DNA from: Valencia hispanica
Taxonomy: Eukaryota; Chordata; Actinopteri; Cyprinodontiformes; Valenciidae
Direction of reading: 5' to 3'
NCBI GenBank assembly: GCA_963556495.2
Contig: OY747705.1
Location: 9,280,501-9,344,500 of the forward strand
Length of the DNA: 64,000 nt
Made by a program: the position numbers and the translations under genes. A model generated the notes under the pieces. That model ran no database searches. It was not told where the DNA came from and saw only the letters and a list, made by a program, of their open reading frames with translations. This document shows positions 60,070 through 64,000 of this stretch, one piece after another. Position 1 is the stretch's first letter. Each line of letters begins with the position of its first letter.

Positions 60070-61557
60070 AACTCAGCAAAAAAAGAGACGTCCTCTGACT
60101 TTCAACTGTTTTTACTTTCAGTAAACTTAATGTGTGTAAATATTTGTATGAACACTAAAATAGTCAACACCATAAGACATGAACTAAAAATGTTTCACAG
60201 ACATGTGACTAACAGAAATAGAATAATGTGTCCTTGAATGAAGGGAGGCTCAAAATCAAAAGTACCAGTCAGTATCTGGTGTGGCCACCAGTTGCTTGAA
60301 GTACTGCAGTGCATCTCCTCCTCATGGACTGGACCAGATTTGTCAGTTCTTGCTGTGATATGTTACCCCACTCTTCCACCAAGGCACTTGCAAGTTCCTG
60401 GACATTTCTGGGGGGAATGGCCCTAGCCCTCACCCTGTGATCCAACAGGTCCCAGACGTGCTCAATGGGATTGAGATCTGGGCTCTTCGCTGGCCATGGC
60501 AGAACACCGACAATGCTGTCATGCAGAAACTCTCGCACAGAACGAGCAGTATGGCTGGTGGCATTGTCCTGCTGGAGGATCATGTCCGGATGAGCATGCA
60601 TAAAGGGTACCACATGAGGGAGGAGCATGTCTTCCCTGTACCGCAAGGCATTGAGATTGCCTGCAATGACAACAAGCTCAGTCCGATGGTGATGTGATAT
60701 ACCGCCCCAGACCATGACGAACACCCCCACCTCCAAATCGATCCCACTCCAGGGTACAGGCCTCGGTGTAACGCTCATTCCTTCGACGATTAACATCCAT
60801 CACCCCTGGTGAGACAAAAGCGTGACTCATCAGTGAAGAGCACTTTTTGCCACTCCTGTCTGGTCCAGCAAAGGTGGGTTTGTGCTCATAGGCGGCGTTG
60901 TTGCTGGTGATCTCTGGTAAGGACCTGCCTTACAACAGGCCTACAAGCCCTCAGTCCAGCCTCTCTCAGCCTATTGTGGACAGTCTGAGCACTGATGGAG
61001 GGATTGTGTGTTCCTGGTGTGACTCGGGCAGTTGTTGTGGCCATCCTGTACCTGTCACGCAGGTGTGATATTCGGATGTACCGATCCTGTGCAGGTGTTG
61101 TTACACGTGGTCTTCCACTGCGAGGATGATCAGCTGTCCTTCCTGTCTCCCTGTAGCACTGTCTTAGGCGTCTCACAGTGCGGACATGGCAATTTATTGC
61201 CCTAGCCACATCAGCAGTCCTCATGCCTCCCTGCAGCATGCCTAATGCACGTTCACGCAGATGAGCAGGGACCCTGGGCATCTTTCTTTGGGTTCTTTTC
61301 ACAGTCGGTAGACAAGTCTCTTTAGTGTCCTGCGTTTTTAGAACTGTGACCTTAAATGCCTACTTTCTGTAAGCTGTTTAGGTCTTAACGACCATTCTAC
61401 AGGTGCATGTTAATTAATTGATTATGGTTAATGGAACATGCATGGAAAACATTGTTTAAACCCTTTACAATGAAGATCTGTAGTTATTTGGATTTTTACA
61501 ACATTGTTGTTTAAATACACAGTCCTGAAACAGGGACATTTCTTTTTTTGCTGAGTT
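60070..61557 (-). mobile_element. Tc1-like transposon with TA duplication
   Basis: Ends AACTCAGCAAAAAAAGAGAC (left) and the complementary TTTTTTTGCTGAGTT (right), flanked by TA at 60068-60069 and 61558-61559. The 1488-bp length is normal for the family. Only about the outer 25 bp of the inverted repeats match well. It contains the transposase pseudogene on the minus strand. Confidence 0.93.
60269..61302 (-). pseudogene. Tc1-like transposase, interrupted
   Basis: The first frame (61302-60886) starts MKRTQRKMPRVPAHLRERAL and includes TADVARAINCHVRTVRRLRQ (first helix-turn-helix), a GRPRVTT hook and the second DNA-binding part. It ends at a TGA (60886-60888). The same frame then continues AQTHLCWTRQEWQKVLFTDE (first catalytic D), and shifts near 60790. 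The other frame (60796-60269) carries VMVWGGISHHHRTELV, MILQQDNATSHTARS (second D) and SPDLNPIEHVWDLLDHRVR, with E 35 residues after the second D, so DD34E. The C-terminus LQATGGHTRY is intact. So there is one nonsense codon plus at least one frameshift; otherwise nearly complete (about 340 residues in the intact family). Confidence 0.9.
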
Positions 61558-62080
61558 TAGGTGTCTCGTCCACTAGGAGCCTGTGTTGATCATGTTTGAA
61601 ACCGGGTCCCAGACTGGAGAAATCTCACAACGCTGGCTCAGTTGTCTCAGTGATTATGAGCTCTCTTGCATTTATTCTGAGTGGATGACGTCGCCGCCCC
61701 ATTCCTATATTGTTGCGGTCCTAATAAAGCAAATACTGACCTCAATATGGATCCTAGAATATGATTTGCTGTCCTTCCTCTATCATCAGCGGCAAAAAAT
61801 GGATTCGGAGAAACACAGACACCGTATGCTTTTGAGTAAAGCTCTCATTTGAAGCTAGATGTGTCATGTTTGCCACCGGGTTGACTGCGCATGCTCAGTG
61901 TTCTTTTCTGTGTTTCTGTGGGCACGGCATATGTACTGCAGCATTTTAAGCGGCTTTATGTGGATTCATGTGGACAAAGGTTTGAATTATTGTGGTGCCA
62001 TTTTTACAGACCGCTTTTGAAACTTTACCCTTTTTGTCTTAGTGTGGAGCAGGCCTCTGAAACTTGCGGCCACACTACAA

Positions 62081-62227
62081 AGCTTTGCACTGAAGAGTGT
62101 TGCTGAAAATAGGAGGTACTGTTACTACTTAGTGTGGTACATGTGGATATGGGATATGTCTTTATTGAGAGCAAAGCAGAACCTAAGTCAGATTCTTTGA
62201 GTACACAAACGTGGCAAATAAAGATGA
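62081..62227. other. Short spacer
   Basis: Nothing recognised. Confidence 0.4.
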
Positions 62228-62580
62228 TTCTGATTCAACTATACATCCATCATCTATACCTGTCTGTCATTGCAAGGTGGTGGGGGGGGACTGGTGCCTA
62301 TCTCAAGAGGTCATTGGGTAAGAGGCGAGCTGCTCCCTGGACTAGTTGCCAGTCTATTACAGGACAACACTGAGAGACAGGACCAACAACTATTCACACA
62401 CACACTCACGCCTAAGGACAATTAAGAAATACCAGTCATGTTTTTGGACTGTGGAACGAAGCCCAAGTACCCTAAGAGAACCCACACCGTCTTTCCATGA
62501 TGATCCCAGGCTGGAAATTGAACCCAGCACCGTGTCGCTGCAAGGCAACAGTGCTACCAACTGTGCAGCCCTATGGTACA
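62228..62580 (-). mobile_element. tRNA-derived SINE, reversed copy
   Basis: On the minus strand the head reads GGGCTGCACAGTTGGTAGCAC and GCTGGGTTCAATTTCC (B-box-like), with the same body as 46877-47215 (ACTAGTCCAGGGAGCAGC region, AGATAGGCACCAG). The two copies clearly come from one family. Confidence 0.75.
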
Positions 62581-62689
62581 TTCATGTATCAGAAAAAAGA
62601 TTGGAAATTTGAGTTTCCAACTGGCTGGTCACCAGTCAGGGTGGATCAGGCTGAAAGGTGCCTGCGTGCGTAAGTAAGTAAAAAGGTAA

Positions 62690-63185
62690 GCAAGTCAAAA
62701 TGTATTTATAGAGCACCTTTCATAGATGGCGCTATCACAAGGCGCTGCAAAACCCAAAGTAAAAACTGGGTGAAACATGTAACATGTAGGACCTCCGACC
62801 CCAGAACTTTATACATCCCACTAATAATATATCAGAATAAAACCACGGTAAAGAAGGTATTATCAATACCACAAACATCGGGAATAAAAGAAAAAAATAA
62901 ACAAGAGTGACACACAAAACAGTACCAAAAAAAGTTAACACACACAATGAGGAAAGGCCTGGTTGAACAAATAGGTTTTCAAAAGTTTGTTTTAAAACCT
63001 CTATGGAGTTCCAGGGACGAACTATTCCACAGTCTGGAAACCAGGGCCTGTAGTTCCCAATCTAGTGTGTGGAACAGCTAGCAGGTTTTGAGCTGTGGAT
63101 CGAGGGTTCCACAAGGTAGTATGTGGGGATAAAAGCTGTAATAAATAGTCAGGGGCCTGACCATATTGTAGATGTTATGATTACT
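62690..63185 (-). pseudogene. L2-like LINE 3' end, reversed
   Basis: On the minus strand the UTR ends GAAAGGTGCTCTATAAATAC and TTTTGACTTGCTTACC, typical of L2-like termini. Upstream, translated pieces (FENLFVQPGLSS, ETLWNSSSLEL-like in mixed frames) correspond to the LWNSLP...LKTHLFTQAF segment. Frames are badly broken. Confidence 0.5.
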
Positions 63186-64000
63186 GTCAGTGCATCTCTA
63201 ACACATATAATGCAGTCCCCTATATTTTCATAATCTTGTTCAAATATTACCATGCCACGTCTTTATTTTCATCATCTCGTTTCATCAACAAATGATTTTC
63301 TGAATCTCTACATTTCTTCTCATTTACATCCTACAGTGTAAAGAAACACATCATTAGTAATGATAGGTGTTTCAAGGTAATGATTCATTACCTTTGAAAC
63401 ACTGTCATAAAAATGTATACATGTTTTTTAGTTGTTTTTTTTTGCTTCATTCTCTTTCACTGAATAACTACAATATTTTTGTTGCGCTCTACAGACAAGC
63501 CTCCGAAGCTTAACTCTCAATTTAAACGTTAACAGAAAGATTGCAGGCAGTTCGAAGTCTATTTTTCTTTCATGACCACATTTAAGTTCACCCCCAGTGA
63601 CAGATAAAGGCCTCCAGTTGTTTCTACATTACAAATCTAAGTAATGAGAGAGCACATCCTCTTCCAGTTCTGGGCATTCATATATTAAAGCATAATGAAT
63701 ATTATCTGCTCTTGCCCAGATTCTAAAATGCCAAATAGTATTCAATAATTAAAGATAGAGCAAAGATAGAAAAGCTGTGCGAGGAAATGTAAGCACAATA
63801 TTGTTACATCCATCCGACTAAAAAGCTATATTAGAAGAAGGGCCAGGAGGTTTGTCAGTTCGCTGCTCATGAACGAGATGCCAGAGACGGGACATCAGCA
63901 GTGGTTTTACAGAAGCAACTGTTGCAGGCCATCAACCTCAGAAGTGCTCACCTGTGTCAAGTGTTTTCCAAACAGTTTGAATTTGTTTATTCTGCAGCAA
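63186..64000. other. AT-rich spacer, nothing recognised
   Basis: No coding frame, repeat end or RNA gene is visible up to the window edge. Confidence 0.45.

Larger units (their letters stand above)
60010..62080. mobile_element. Possible older DNA transposon hosting the Tc1-like insertion
   Basis: Left part GGCCCTGTCTACACAGAGAT and, after the Tc1-like element, GTGTCTCGTCCACTAGGAGC with ATGACGTCGCCGCCCC resemble a fish repeat family with 'GTCTACAC' ends. The right boundary is uncertain; no transposase is recognisable. Confidence 0.35.

Overview
This window looks like non-coding nuclear DNA from a teleost fish. The evidence is its repeat content: several unrelated Tc1-like transposons, many L2/CR1-type LINE fragments, a second LINE family with reverse transcriptase motifs, tRNA-derived SINEs ending in a GCGCTATATAA-type tail, hAT and PIF/Harbinger-like DNA elements, solo LTRs, and TA, ATGG and C-run microsatellites. 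The base composition is AT-rich. There is no bacterial gene organisation, no operon, and no full-length host protein gene. Nearly all open frames are chance frames or transposon debris. Family names come from recognising protein motifs and element ends by eye, without a repeat library.

Layout. 1-13,760: a MITE (3080-3988) holding a solo LTR, a reversed L2 copy (4030-5150), two more MITE-like elements, and two decayed Tc1-like relics on the minus strand (9600-10470, 13290-13760). 13,761-22,120: about 8 kb of mostly unique DNA with homopurine/homopyrimidine tracts. 22,125-25,640: a Tc1-like element with long inverted repeats beside a TA microsatellite, then an endonuclease fragment of an RLE-type LINE split by an L2 insertion, then a reversed L2 fragment. 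28,220-30,720: BED-finger hAT relic, another inverted-repeat transposon carrying a near-perfect hairpin MITE, and possible LTR pieces. 32,347-32,496: the only plausible host coding exon, 150 bp, phase 0 at both ends. 33,767-42,605: a dense nest including an L2 LINE cut by a complete hAT element with an exact 8-bp duplication, a 20-bp minisatellite with an inverted copy 4 kb away, and a LINE cut by a PIF-like MITE with a TAA duplication. 46,126-48,800: Tc1-like pieces, a SINE and an ATGG array. 48,801-58,680: mostly unique sequence plus a truncated hAT-like element. 58,686-63,185: solo LTR, SINEs, a nested Tc1-like element and an L2 3' end.

Taken together, the window reads as intron or intergenic DNA. 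Unique blocks, one with a cluster of TAATTA core sites (57,513-57,872), could be regulatory DNA of a developmental locus; that is inference. The most securely documented structures are the nested insertions, because target-site duplications and interrupted reading frames give the order of events.
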